Below, piece after piece: positions 1 to 13,000 of a stretch of 64,000 nucleotides of DNA. Origin of the DNA: Numida meleagris (lineage: Eukaryota > Chordata > Aves > Galliformes > Numididae). The translations under genes and the position numbers were made by a program. How positions within the stretch are numbered: the first letter of the stretch is position 1; each line of letters opens with the position of its first letter. The notes beneath the pieces are model-generated. The model ran no database searches and was not told the origin of the DNA. It saw nothing but the letters and a program-made list of their open reading frames with translations. The stretch lies in contig NC_034410.1 in NCBI RefSeq assembly GCF_002078875.1, forward strand, positions 75,608,661 to 75,672,660, given 5' to 3'.

Positions 1-3000
1 AGGGGATATCGTTGTAGCGGAACTGCAATTATACTTTTGCAACCTAGGAAATCTGAATAGGCTACCCAGTCCTACTGTCTGTGCTTATGAACCAGTGTTG
101 AAGACACTGGATTTGTCAAGGAGAAATAACATTCTGTTAGATATGATTTCTAGAGTTTTTAGTGGGGCTGGCTTATGAATACCATAAATACTCATAGCTT
201 CTATTTTAGGAAAACACGCTTCCTACACTTACCTGAACCTATAGTCTGTTGGTGAGTATTTTGCTAAGCTGCTTTGTTGGCTCAACTTTAGGCTACAGGT
301 TTAGGGAAATTAACAAAAATATAATTGCTTTATCTTCCTTCATAAAGAGCAGAAAGATGCTTGTTTTGGTACTACTTAGCTTTTATGCTCTTAAGAAGTA
401 CATTAATTCTACGGATACTTACTTTCTAGGAGTTACATTATCCACTGTTAAAATACATTTCCCCTTGCTAAAAACTGTCATAAAAATCTATTTTAAAAAT
501 ATTGTAAGAAAGCTTTCTTTGTGACACATATGTCATCACCTATAAGAGCAGAACTTAATGATTTAAGAGATTTTTCTTCCCTGTGGGAGATGAGATTACT
601 TCACAAAGAAAGAAAAATTTAACCAAGTCTAAATTGTTGCTCATAACATGATGTGAACCACTTCAGGTTACTGCTTTTTCATCTAGCCAAATACAAGATT
701 AATACTATTTTAAGCAAATAGGAAAAAATAATGATATATATAAGGAAGAACTAATTTAAAAGAAGGGTAGAATTATTTTAAGAATTTCAGTTTCACATGG
801 TAATTCTTGCTTGCAGTGCCATTTCCTCACATATCAAAATATATTGTTTTAATATTTTTTGCCTATATGAACTTAAATCTATTTCCTTTACGCTAAACTC
901 ATTGAGAGCATGAAATTGTAGCCTAAGTCTTGTGCTTGCAGGAGAGCAATAAATAATGTGTGGAAAACAACCAAGAGCTAAAACTGCAGAAAATCTGACT
1001 ATTTTCAGTCTCTACATTTATACTTCCTGTTTTGTGTACTTTTAATCTGGTAATGCTGATTTTAGTTTTGAACTGGGGGACAATATAATCAGGAAATGTG
1101 TTGCTAAGTCAGGAATCTAAATACAAAGACAAAAATAAGAATTTGGAAAATTGCTTTTTTTTGTAATTGTTGATTTTTAATCTCTGTTAAAGAAGGCTAC
1201 AAGTGTGAAGAGAGAATTGCTGTGCTTCAGCTGCTAAGATGGACATTAACAAATTATGTCAAGAAAAGCTGCACTGATATTCCATGCTCATAGCAGTGAA
1301 ATGGCAATGCTATTTTCACCACAAATGGTGCCTTATAACTGGATAATCTATTCAAGCGCTTCTCAATCTTTTTTCCTCCAACATCTCAGTATATGTAATC
1401 ACAATTTCCACAGCTTTCTATGACCCTACAGTCAACTCCTTGCAACAACTCATCCTCAAATTCAGAAGCGCTCCAGAATATTTTCAGAATGTTTCCCAGA
1501 AACACAAAAGTAACACCCATGACCCCAGAAAAACACTGTTCTCTGCTCTGGTCATAAGACTAAGTGACTCATAAATTGAGATTTTCTGATCTATACAAAA
1601 AAAACTGGAAGACTAGATGATTTAGAGGAAACGCTGAAATATTTCAAGACTTTATCTCTTAAAAAAGCAGAGGGAGAAGTGTGAAGATCAAACAGATGGA
1701 GATTGTCAAAAGCCTTTATTAATGTTTGGTTTTATGTACCACAGTATACGAGGCACTGATACACTCAATCTTTTTACTGCTCCAGATATATATTAAACAG
1801 AATTTGTATTGCCTGGAATGGTTGATAAACATAAAACACCTTTTGTAATTGCAAGAAAAAAAAGTAATAAGAGTTATTATACATGAAGAAGATTTACAGT
1901 GTTGCCATAGGGCATATTAAAAACAAACGGGAAAACAAGTGAACGTTAAAGGCCAGAAGATGACGACTTTATTGTTCTTCAAGGTCTGCCCTCACCATAT
2001 GGTATATTTAACAATCTATGATTGTTTTTACCTTTCCCAGTTTTTTATTGTCCCTTTTGTGCTGCACACATAATTGTTAGGGAAGTCAACTACTGGCACA
2101 TTCTGATAAAATGATTTGCAAATATAAAATGAGAACCATTTCATTTTTCCCTTTGAAAATACAACTAGCTTCATTTTTATCTGGATTTTAAGATCCTCAT
2201 TTGTCTTCTAGAATCTTCCAAAAGTTGTCCAAAAACTGTTGCCTAACTGTATCTTACCACACACAAGTGTGTGTACTAATGCAGTCAGAAGCAAATACTG
2301 TCACGGTGTTGAAAATCAGGTAGGCAAGAGGAGATAAAGGCTCTTCAGCAGAAACGATAGCAGCTGCTGTACAGGCCACATTCTCCCCACTGTTTGACTG
2401 TGTCCAGAACACATATGGCCCATATTTTCTATCCCAGCACCTCTGCTGCCTACTCCTAGCTCATTTACTTTCTTCCAGTTGTAGCCTTCTCCTGCTTTAT
2501 GAACATCCAGGACTCTGAGATATAGGGGATGTCACCCTGTTCTTTAGGGTGCTAGATATTCCGTGGTCATTTTGGCAAGCTCTCTGTACTCCTTTTGAGC
2601 CCTGCAGGTCATATTCCTTCCTGCTTTTGCCTCTGGCTATAGTTACTCTCTGCCAGTAGATGAGTCTGGGCAGCCTTGGCTCCAAAGGTAAAGGAGATGT
2701 ACTGTCCAGGAATTTGAAGGGTGGCGTGTTCAGAAACTTTTCACTTGCTTAATGGAGGCACATTTATGGAAATGCCACCCTCCTTCTCTTTCATTCAGAT
2801 ATGGGTTTCCAGTTCACTATCTTGTCATTCAAGTAATGGGAGAACCTCATCACCAGTAGGACAGAAGAGGTTTCTGAAGTGCACAAATACCTGCTAAGCT
2901 GATGGGCCATTTTCACCCTTCTCACAGCTCACCCTTTTCCTCCGCCTTGTGAAAACAAAGTGGATCCTCCTGGTCAATTTTGACAGAGCAGAAAGAAGAA

Positions 3001-5329
3001 TGACAGACAATGTGGCCAAAATGAAAAGCCTGGAGGACCACTTCTGCTGAATTTCCTGAAGGCAAACCAGTGACTAACTAGCGGTTAGTTTTCCCTGCAG
3101 ACTCCTTGAGAATATGGCTAAAAAAAAAAAACAGAAATTAAACCTAGCCCATTTTACTCTTAGTTAACACCTCTAGAAGCTGTATAGAGCTAAGCTCTGC
3201 AAATTTAAAATAGATATTCAAGCTCCAGTAATATAAGGGTTTTTATGTTCTTCTCAGCACAAAGAAAGCTTCATGAAGAACATTCTGGGGTCTGACAGGG
3301 ATCTGTTTTGTGCAATGGCATGTTCTCCTGAAATGTTAAGGAAGTTCTCCACACAAGTAACTGTACTTCTGAGTCAGGCACATCAGAGGCAGATCCAGTA
3401 AGACAAAAATGCTATAACAGATGTTGAGACTAAAGATACAGTAAAAAATTGTTGGCTCTAAGCAAATGGTATAGTGCTATTGCAAGCGGAGCTCAGGACA
3501 AGGAGGTGTGATGAGCTCTGACAAATACACAGAAGAGAAGCCTGATTTCTCAGATAAAATGTGGCAATACTTCGTAGCCTGAGACATAGAAATATTCCTT
3601 CCTTGATCATTATTTGCATGTGTAACAACAAGAACTTGAGATCTTTTATTTTCCTTGTATATCATTTGCTAGATCAATTTTTGATGGAGAGAAATTTGCA
3701 ACATTAATAGAGATTATTAATTACCAAGAACCAAGATTCTGTACCTTGCCAAATGTCATTTACTATGTAAAAACTGAGACTATTTAATGCTTTCAGCATA
3801 ACGGTACCCACTGTTTTCCAGCAAAACTGAATTCTGCAAAGTTAATTATAATAAATTTTACAGGCCACAGTGACAGCTTCTAATAACAGCTGATCAGCTG
3901 TAGATGCATCAGTTGCCAGACTGAGTCAGCTTTCCAGCCATGATGAGTTGATGACTCCTGCTTGTGTGCAGTGTATGTGTAAGTAATCAAAACAAAAACA
4001 GTCAGAAACACAAATTGAATTGTCAGCATTGTTCATATCTGTAAATTCCTGCTCATGTAGTGATTCTTCATAATCTGTGAGGTTTTTCTAGGTCTTGTAA
4101 AATGCTAGCTAGTATGATTGACTAGTATTAGCACTGTTTGCAAAACAGAATTAATGAACTAGTTGTAGGGTTATAAAACAGACTTTCTGAAAACAACTGA
4201 GAGAAAAAAAAGGCTATCTCCTAAAAAAACATTTTTATATCAAAATATTTAATTGAGAAACCCAAACAATTCTGCTGAATCTGCATACTATGTAAATGAG
4301 ATGTATGGCCGAAAAAGAAAAAGCCAACTAAGTCTGTATCTCATTAGGTACATATTTTCTGATAACTTCCACCTCTACTTTGTTTAGCATCACCCTTTCC
4401 AAAAGAATTTCAGGTTACATAGGACTTTTAAGCCAGGGTTGCATTTTCACAGTCTTACAGTGCAGTGAAGAGGAAGGATAAGAAGCAATTGATTTAACTA
4501 ATGAATTCTTCAGTTACTCCAAACAAAAGAAGAATCCAGGAAGTGAAGCCTGATTGCTAAGGATGAATGCAGAATATCATAGGCAAGCATGTGGAAACAA
4601 ATGACCAAATCATAAATCTCCTGAAAACAGAAAGACGTATCACAGTAACAAATGCTTAGCATGGTAGCAGAATAGAAAAAAACAGTAGCTCGTTATGCAG
4701 TAGAGAATAAAACTACTATCAGCTAGGAAAACTCAGTATTTCTTGTCTTTTTGAATTTTGCCTCCTCCAAATTCCCCGTCCATCACCATTTGGCTTCCAC
4801 AATTGATCAGTTCACAATAGCGGGATAAGATCTCAGCCTTGAGCAAAGAGAAAACAGGTATGAATGCATTCAGGTAAGATAATTGCTTTGATATCAGCTG
4901 GCTCCAATAGATTTCATTCTAAAAGGTTTATGGAACTGAGATAAACACAGTCTCTAGCACTTATTTTTGAAAATTCATGTAGAAAGAGGAAGCGAAATTG
5001 CAGGCTAACCCTGAGAATGGTAAAAGTCAAGAGCTGGAGGATTTAATGTGGATTTTGCACATTTTTTTGGCTCCATTGTGAACCCTCAATAACCTTGATG
5101 CAAATAAATAAACCATTTGTGAGTAGTGAAGATACTGAAAGATTACAATATTGATATCAGCTTACATGGATGTGTAAAAAAATTAAGTGTCAAATCAATA
5201 TAATTATATTCTGTAGCAGGGCAACAAGACTCATGGGTAGAATGGAAACACAGAAACATTAAAAATGTACCTCATATCATGACACTAATGTAAGTACTAA
5301 TGTCTCAGACAATACTCCGGTAAACAGGT
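1..5329. other. AT-rich noncoding DNA, no gene seen
   Basis: Reading both strands I find only short open frames (under 100 codons) with no recognisable domain and ordinary AT-rich composition. A short perfect inverted repeat of alternating CA/TG (2258-2273, 7-bp arms, 2-bp spacer) and small A runs near 3121 are the only structure I noticed. No CR1 3' end, LTR or mariner terminus is recognisable here. It could be intergenic DNA, or an intron of a gene lying to the left. Confidence 0.6.
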
Positions 5330-5700
5330 TAAGGAGATATGATCTAGATGCGATTTATTACAGGACAATCCAGATAAAACCTGCTACAGTGTGGGTGTAA
5401 ATCGTGTTGGAAAACTGTAATCAGGGGTAGCTATCAACAAATTACTTCCCAACGTAGGAGAGGTCTGCTCAGAATCCATTTTTACTTAAACCTTGTCATT
5501 AATGAATTTGATACTGAAATAAAAAGCAAGCTTATTAAACGCACAAATGATGGAAAACCAGATGAAGCTGAAAGTATGTTGAAACATAACATTAGAATTC
5601 AAAATGACTTTGATAAATTGCAAAAATAACCTGACAAAACAAGAAAGTTAGCAGTGAAAAATGCAGTGTGCAGTTGTGCAAGTAAAAGGTGAAAAGAAAC
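5330..5700 (+). mobile_element. Ancient CR1/L3-like LINE fragment (reverse-transcriptase region)
   Basis: The stretch near 5495-5640 follows the order of the late RT region of CR1/L3 LINEs. It reads as an 'attaatga-tttgatact-gaaat' block, then a 'gcaagcttattaa' block, a gap where the FADD/KLG region should lie, then 'agaattcaaaatgac' followed by 'ttgataaattgcaaaa', matching the conserved 'RIQNDLDKL' segment. It is heavily decayed, with no usable frame, and both edges are uncertain. Divergence is much higher than in the CR1 copies further right, so it is probably an old insertion that predates the avian CR1 expansions. The call rests on remembered family structure, not an alignment. Confidence 0.45.
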
Positions 5701-6159
5701 CTGTTAGAAATTAGTCCTGTGGGAAGAGGTAAAGAATTTGAGCATGTAAAGGCTACTCTCAGAGGATTGTTTTTGAAAGACAGAGCTCTGCTAAGCCATC
5801 TATGTGGCCATACTGCGCACCTGCTATCTAGTATTATCCTACATATTCCAGGAAAGGATGAGAAAACGTAATATCAACTGAACGTGTACACTGAATAGCT
5901 AGGGCAATTAACTTAGGCAAGTTAAGATCTAATTTGGGGTATTTACTTGAATCTAGAAACACAGGGAAAAGTGTGAGATCTACTCTACAGAAAATTGACT
6001 CCAGAAGATGCTAGAATATTTATAGGGAAAATAATAATTATTAGGATTTTGAAAATTGGTAAGAGACACATACCTTCTAAAATGGTATTTTCCAGTGTGG
6101 AACTGCAGTATACCTGGTGGATATCTTGATTTCCAGATTAACTGTCTGTCTCTACATGA

Positions 6160-6210
6160 GAAAAAAGAAAGAAAGAAAGAATAGGAGAGAGAGGGAGAGG
6201 AAAAAATAAA
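6160..6210 (+). repeat. GAAA/GA purine-rich simple repeat
   Basis: A run of GAAA units passes into GA-rich and then A-rich DNA. It is followed by a tandem direct repeat of the 10-mer 'atctatggag' (about 6219-6238). This is ordinary microsatellite material. Confidence 0.7.
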
Positions 6211-7009
6211 AAAAGATATCTATGGAGATCTATGGAGTTTAGAGGGGAGTCATCTTAATAAGTAAACTCTTAGGAATCTACAGTGAACAAAATCATTGAA
6301 AATTTCTTGGAAGATATACTCTTTTGTATTGTACAATGAAAGATGTGATACCAGTCCTTTCTGCAGGAATTTTTCAGATTTGTAGGTTGTAAAAGTGTAA
6401 GCCATTGAATTCAGAAACAATTTATTATTCATCCATGCATTTTCCTACATATAGGAAAGCTTCTGCTTTTCTCATGTAATCCTTGCAAAAGACAAAATGA
6501 CTCTAAATCCCACCTCTCTACTTTTTTACTACTTTAAGATCTAGATCGAAGAAGTCCTCCAATAGTTCATTCAGAACTTGATTGACTCAAAGTGAGGGAA
6601 CAGCTTCCGTTTGTGTCACTCAAAGATGGAAAAGGGAAGGATAATCTGTCTCTGGGGAGAGCTCAGGTCTACGGAATATCTGGACAGATAATGAATTGGC
6701 TTTCTAGAACAGGCCAAAAATTTTCACTCAAGATTAAGACAAAAGTATTCAGGCTTGCTTTGTTTTGTTTTGTTTTCATTCCGTAACAGGGTATGTTCAT
6801 CAAGTATCCTCCTTCTGTAGGAAGAAAAAAGACTGAAAATGGAGTTTTTCAATAATTTCAGTTTCACAGCTGAAGAACATGACGTGAAATGAGGTTTCAT
6901 GTGCAATTTCTCCTCACATAAGGCAATATAGCAGTGAAATTGCCAAGAAACAGCTAGAGAAGATGCTCTAGGAAACGGAGTGTTGCAGCTAAAGTATGCT
7001 GGGTTTTGA

Positions 7010-7024
7010 TTTTTTTTTTTTTTT
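7010..7024 (+). repeat. Poly-T run (15 bases)
   Basis: An uninterrupted T homopolymer. No retroposon body is recognisable next to it on either strand, so it is best treated as a simple repeat. Confidence 0.8.
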
Positions 7025-10000
7025 GCTGAATACTAGTAGCTCTCTGCAGAATACTCTGACTCTCTTGGTTGCTGTTGTAGAAAAGCTGCCAAAACAGCTT
7101 TAAAGGCTCTGAAGATTACTGGGTATTTTAAAAGCTCATAGGCCTGGTATCTGTCTTGATTCTTCATATTATGATATAATGCAAGTGTCTAGTAGTTTGT
7201 CGTTACCAAAGCTGTTTTTTTCTTTTAATATCAGTGTATTTCTTCTGCCAGTAAAAATCCTGTAAAAATCAAAGTCTATTTCTGTAGCTGCACTCTTCTG
7301 TCTGCAAAAAGCTGTATTTCTTAGAAGCTGAGTGATGCTTTCCTCAGAATCTTGTTAATAAATGTCCTTAAGAAATAGGCCTTGTTTTCTTACTTTAGAT
7401 CAATTTTCTTAGGCAGGTGAGCTTTAGTTGCCCAAAGATTGGAGAATATAAATAAGTACTGTAAGGATATGTAGAAAAGGTAAAAGCTATGTGAATTGTA
7501 AAGGTCATGTACATACTTGTAATGTAAGGACACTTCATGAAGACATTTGGTAATGGATACCCTACATAAAAACAAAAGGAAGAGACAGAAAATGTAAAAA
7601 AAACCCACCAAGATTCACAGACCCTAAGGAACAAGATGTAACAGAGACAATAACAAAGATTAGATATTTCAGGTTGCTTATTAATGGAACACAACTGAAT
7701 GAGTCACACAAAGTCTTAGAAAGGTTAACTAGCTTTTCCTAACTGATAGCAAGGGTTGGGGTGGGAAATAAGAGTATCATAGACCTTAGAAGAAAAAGCA
7801 AACTTAATCTGAGGTGCTATAAGCTATAAGGTGCTTATTACAGAGTGTTTAGAGAAAGAACCAAGCCAGGGAAAGGGGCCAAAACTCTTGTCCACCTGCG
7901 CTCTGCACCTGATCACTGCAGTCTATACTTTCTTCTTGACCCTGTTCTTAACCCTTTTCTGTGTGACTTCGCTCTTTCTGTGCAGGTAAGTGGAGGTGAC
8001 TCATTAGCAAGCTTCAAGCTAGACTAGGGAGCAAGTTGGAGGAGATCAGAATCTGGAATGACCCAAAATTGGAGATGGAGATGTGTTAAACAGGGCACGG
8101 ATTGTGGGCAGACCCATCTTGTCTAGGGACCCTTGAATGCAGGAGTAACTACCAATGAACAGTAATGGCGTGTAAATGACCACTAGCAAACTGATCATCT
8201 GGAGAGGGAGAAGAGGGCTGGGCTGTGTTGTTCATTTCCACATGAATGCTGTGGGTGCTTACACAGGTGCAAGCAAATGCACTGCACACCACATCCATCC
8301 GCATGGCCAGCAACCTGTGCTGTGCCCCTCTACTGGGAATGCACAGTAAGCCTCACAAATCCTAACAGGAGCAGAAAACAGACTGGATAGGAGAAATCTC
8401 TTCAGCCTTAAACTCCAATGGATTTACCAAACCTTTGTACATACTCAGGAATTCTTCAAGTAATAGCTATGTTATAACTTCTCTTCAAGAATGATGAGGA
8501 GGAGGGGAAGAGGAAACAATTTTGCCGTCCCAGATGCATAATCTTCTTTCATTCTCACCTTGTAATTATATCTTGTTTCTATTAAGCCACTGCAGATTAG
8601 GTACAGACAATGGATTGAATGATTATCATGGGAAAAAAGAGAGCCAAATCTAAATGTATCACTAACTAAGTAGTTATAGTTTCCTACACCTGCGTAAGAA
8701 AAATAAGAATGTGGTGATGGACAGAGAAGAAAAACAGGGTCCCTAAGAGTAAATGTGAAAGCCACTATAGTCTATTAGGATAAAGGAGTATGTCTTAGAG
8801 TCAAAAGGATATTGTAAATGGAATTTGACCTAAAAGGAGCGACAGATCTGCACAGAGGTCAGTAGCACAGACAAAAAGAGTTTGAAGGATGACAGAGCTG
8901 GCTGTGGTAGACAGTAACAGTGAAAAGAAATCACATGATGATAGATCTACAGAGACAAGAAGTTAAGAGCAAGGGAGGCACCTGTGAAACAGAAAGTTAA
9001 AGAGCCTTCTCAGTTAGCTCTAGAAGGCTAATAAAGCTCCACTCATCTGAAAGTGTAGGCAGTACTGTTATAGTAATGGTCATGACTACGTTATTTTGGC
9101 CATTCTCCACAATAAAATATAGCAATTTGCAGAATATGGTTGGCAACCTTACCTCTTCCTGTAACATTTTTTCTTTGCTAGTTATTTACAAGAAGGAAAG
9201 CAGAGAACACCAGACAAACCAGTGGGAGAAGCCTGCCAAAAATGGCAACCCTTTTCAGTGTAGTCTGCCTTTCACTGTATATCATGTTGGGATGGCTCTT
9301 TGTTCTTGGCCACTCTGGAGTACACTGGCTATATTAAGGGATGTTTTTGTATCCTGCATGCTTACATGTTGTCCCTTCTCCAGAGATCTCCATTTTATAA
9401 ATTAAAAGTAGAAAACAGACATACAGAAGTTGTCATGGACTCTATGAAGATACATAACAGAGCATCTTGACCCTCAGCCATCTGTAACAATGACTGCCTC
9501 ATACATATGTAAAGTGGAACATACTAATGATCCACTATTCCTACCACTACAACAGTCTCAAGATTGTTATTTGGTATGTCAGAATTCCAGGTCACATTTC
9601 TTTTAGTAGACTAAAACAATATTGTACCAAAAGAATAAATCACTAAACTGATGAAATCAGTATTTTTCTTCACCATAATACAGTGACATTTATTTATACA
9701 TATGAACTCTAAGTGCAAGGTAAAATTTACATATTGATCAAATTAACACTTGCCATTTTAAATACTTATAAGCATATGTCGCATTGTTCAAAGAGGCGTT
9801 TGTTTTTTCTTCTGAACTCAGTGTATGGTAATAAAAATAGCAGCTTTTCAAAACCTTGTTTTAGCCACTATGGATTACCACAATGACAAGACTGCAAGAT
9901 GAGATACTTCACATTATGATCTTGTGACTTCATAGATTTTTTTTTCTTCCAAGAAATGGAGACCCAGATCTACAAAGCAAAGGTCTATTCTAAACTTAAA

Positions 10001-13000
10001 ATTCATAATAATACACGAAGACCAGAGTTTATGCTGTGTCACAAAATTTCTTGAAGCAGTATTAAACTGGCAACCATCTTCTCAGTTGATCATTAGAATA
10101 AATAATAGGATGAAGAATACGACACCAGATAGTTGCTTATCAACATTTTTCTGCAGAAGATGTTCAAACAACCAAAAGTGCTGTACTACTCTCTGCTGCT
10201 TCATAACAGCTAAAAAATCTGCCAAGCATCACAAAAAAACATAAACATCACCAAAGGTCACTGAATCTAATACGATTTTCTGAACTGATGTCCTAGACTG
10301 GAAAAAAAAACAAGTAAATTGCCATCTGAATTCTGTATGTGGCAAAGGTAACTTACTTTAAGGGATACAGTTGACATGGGAAATGTCAAAGATTTTTTGA
10401 ACTTCAGTTAAAAGGTTTAACCAGTTTAAAGTTATTCTTACTGTTGGGTTTATCAGAGCTGTCACAGCATACTTTTAACTTGTCTCCAAAAGGATTGATT
10501 CTGGTACTAACTATGCTACTTTTGAACATCTACAGCTGTTTTATAGCATGTAGCCACTGAAGTTGTGGGAAATTCAAAATCCAGCCCAAAACTCTAGCTA
10601 AATAAATTTAATGCAGATAAATTTTTAATAAGATCTTGATTAAAAATAATAATAGAAAAAATCTTAATATTTGGAGTTGGGAGCATCTTATTATTTCCCT
10701 TAGTACCTTGTATTACATAATATTACTTTCATTTTTTTTCTTTTTGCAAGAAAGGTAAAAGCATACTAAATTCAGTTATCTTTTCTTTTTTAATCGAAGC
10801 AGGTGGTGCTGATGAAATATATATTTCTATTTTCCATTAAGTTAAAAATAACACAAGGTGGTCAGGTTTGCAGTAGTACAGAGATTTAAATAACAGGATT
10901 AGACCAAAATAAGCAGATACTTTTTCTGCTGAAAAAGCACAGGATAATAAACTCACATTTCTCTTCATGTTACCCTGAAACTGAAAGAGCAGAAGCAGAA
11001 CAGAAAGTTAGAAAAAAAAATCCTGCTCCATTTGTTCCAAATATTTTCCCAATTTAGTTTTCAGCACCAATTTTAAATATCCTCAATAAAGGTACAAAGC
11101 TCCACAATTTATAATTGTTTAAATGTCTCAGTCAAGTTTTTATTTCCATTTTTAGAAGATTATTGTAAAAATCTAATTTCCCAGATGGAAAACCATGATG
11201 TTGAAAACTTGAGTAAGTAAAATTCAGTGTTCTGCTTATCACCTGTAAGCAAGTAATCCACTGCTCATCCATTTCACTCTTTGGTGAATAGCCTTTTAAA
11301 CTGTAGCAATCAATGCTCCTTCCTTGCTAAAATTATTCTAAAAAATTCAGTTCATTGAAGTGACACTGAGAGTGAAGACTATGGAATGCTGACAAACATG
11401 TCTCTCCACTACAGATTACATATAGGGCTACAGATACCCAATTACACAGGTGAATCTCTAACAAAAAGTGTAAGACTGGGCAATCTGCATAAACCAGACA
11501 ATCCGATGCACTCCAACATTTTTCTGAGACACATTCTGGGGTTTGACTGAGGAGTTACCAGCTCAAAGTGGGAGAAAATCAGGCATCTGATTCACAACTA
11601 TGAAGTACAAAAGAGCTCAGCTAAGGAAAGAGAAGAAATGATGGAGTTTTGGTTCTTGATCCACTCAGCGGAAATGTCATTACTTCCAACAGGAAATATT
11701 GCACTGTACTAGTGGGTAGCATCAAAGAAGGGAAAAGTGGGGCTGAGACCTGTTAATGTTGCAGGACTCTATGTCCATACTGCATCTATATTATCAACAA
11801 AATCCAGTTGCTGCCAGGCCTCAGTGCATACAGAACACACTAGAGGACCTTGGGTCCCTGTTGCAACTGGTACACTCTAGAATGGAATCCGGCTGTGACA
11901 TCAGCCTTGGTTCCACTAGTGGGCCAACCACTTTGAATGCACCAAGAAGGTAAACAAGAAACTCCAATATGGATGTGTAAGGAATATTGTAAAGAGCCTT
12001 CCTGTACACTAAAGACTAATGCACATGTCATATAAGAAGACTAATGTGAACGATACGTAAGAAAAGCTGTGTGGAACAGAGAAAATCTTGCAAGAAGTAC
12101 TTGCTAACCCATGGACCTCCAGTGATTCCATATTTCACAAAGGTTACTAGTGTGACTACTAAATGAAACAGAGCGTGAATCTGGATAGCCATCAGGTGAG
12201 ATGCTAATCTCCTGTGCACTAGGAAAACAGATCAGCTGTCTCTGAGAATAGAAAGCCATAGTGGATGGAAAAAAACAAAAGCATGTGACTTTTGGAGAGT
12301 GCTACTCATGGCATTAACAGGCAAATTTAGCTTCATCTTTCCTGTTGCTGACTAAATGCAATAGAGAATAGTTTAAAAAATACACTACATAATTGCAAGA
12401 CATGCCAAGTCATTCACTTCTTTTTCGGGGTAATTAGTATCTCAGCTTCACCAAGGTCTAAAATAGATGCTGAATCTACTGGTTCCTTAAACTCTGACAG
12501 CCATTCACACTACAGAAAAATATGAGCTAAAACACACGTAATTGGATCAAATAAAAGAATAGTCCGTACAATGACATTTTGCTAACTGTTATTCAAACAA
12601 TCACTTTCTGAATCTGCAGCAATATTTCTACTTGGCCTTTTGCAGGATGGCCTCTACTGTTGAGATGGACAAACAGAATGCACAGTGTAAACAAGTACAG
12701 TGGAAAGCAAAAAAGAATCCAAAAAGCACAATGCCATTTTCTAAGCGTTATACCTTATTCCTAAATGCTTTTGCAGCTCTAAGTGCACTAAGGAATACAT
12801 TCTGAGAATAGCTTGGCATTTCAATTGACACTAATAGGGATAAACTTGTTTTGAACTATTAAAACTAGACTGTGATATTCAGCTGAGTTGACAACTCAGT
12901 GCTCATAAAACTGGTTCACAAGCAGATAGATTGAGATTACTTTCTTCCATGGGATTAGGGTGCAGAAATTGTTTCTGAACATTCACGTCTTTGTATAACT

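Noticed and set aside
2258..2273. CA/TG inverted repeat as a possible regulatory hairpin
   Set aside because: Seven-base arms of alternating CA and TG are expected by chance in DNA of this length and carry no other signal.
11756..12219. Cluster of overlapping short frames on both strands, considered as an exon or pseudogene
   Set aside because: All are 62-65 codons with no recognisable similarity, and no consistent frame or splice pattern. It is a slightly GC-richer patch only.
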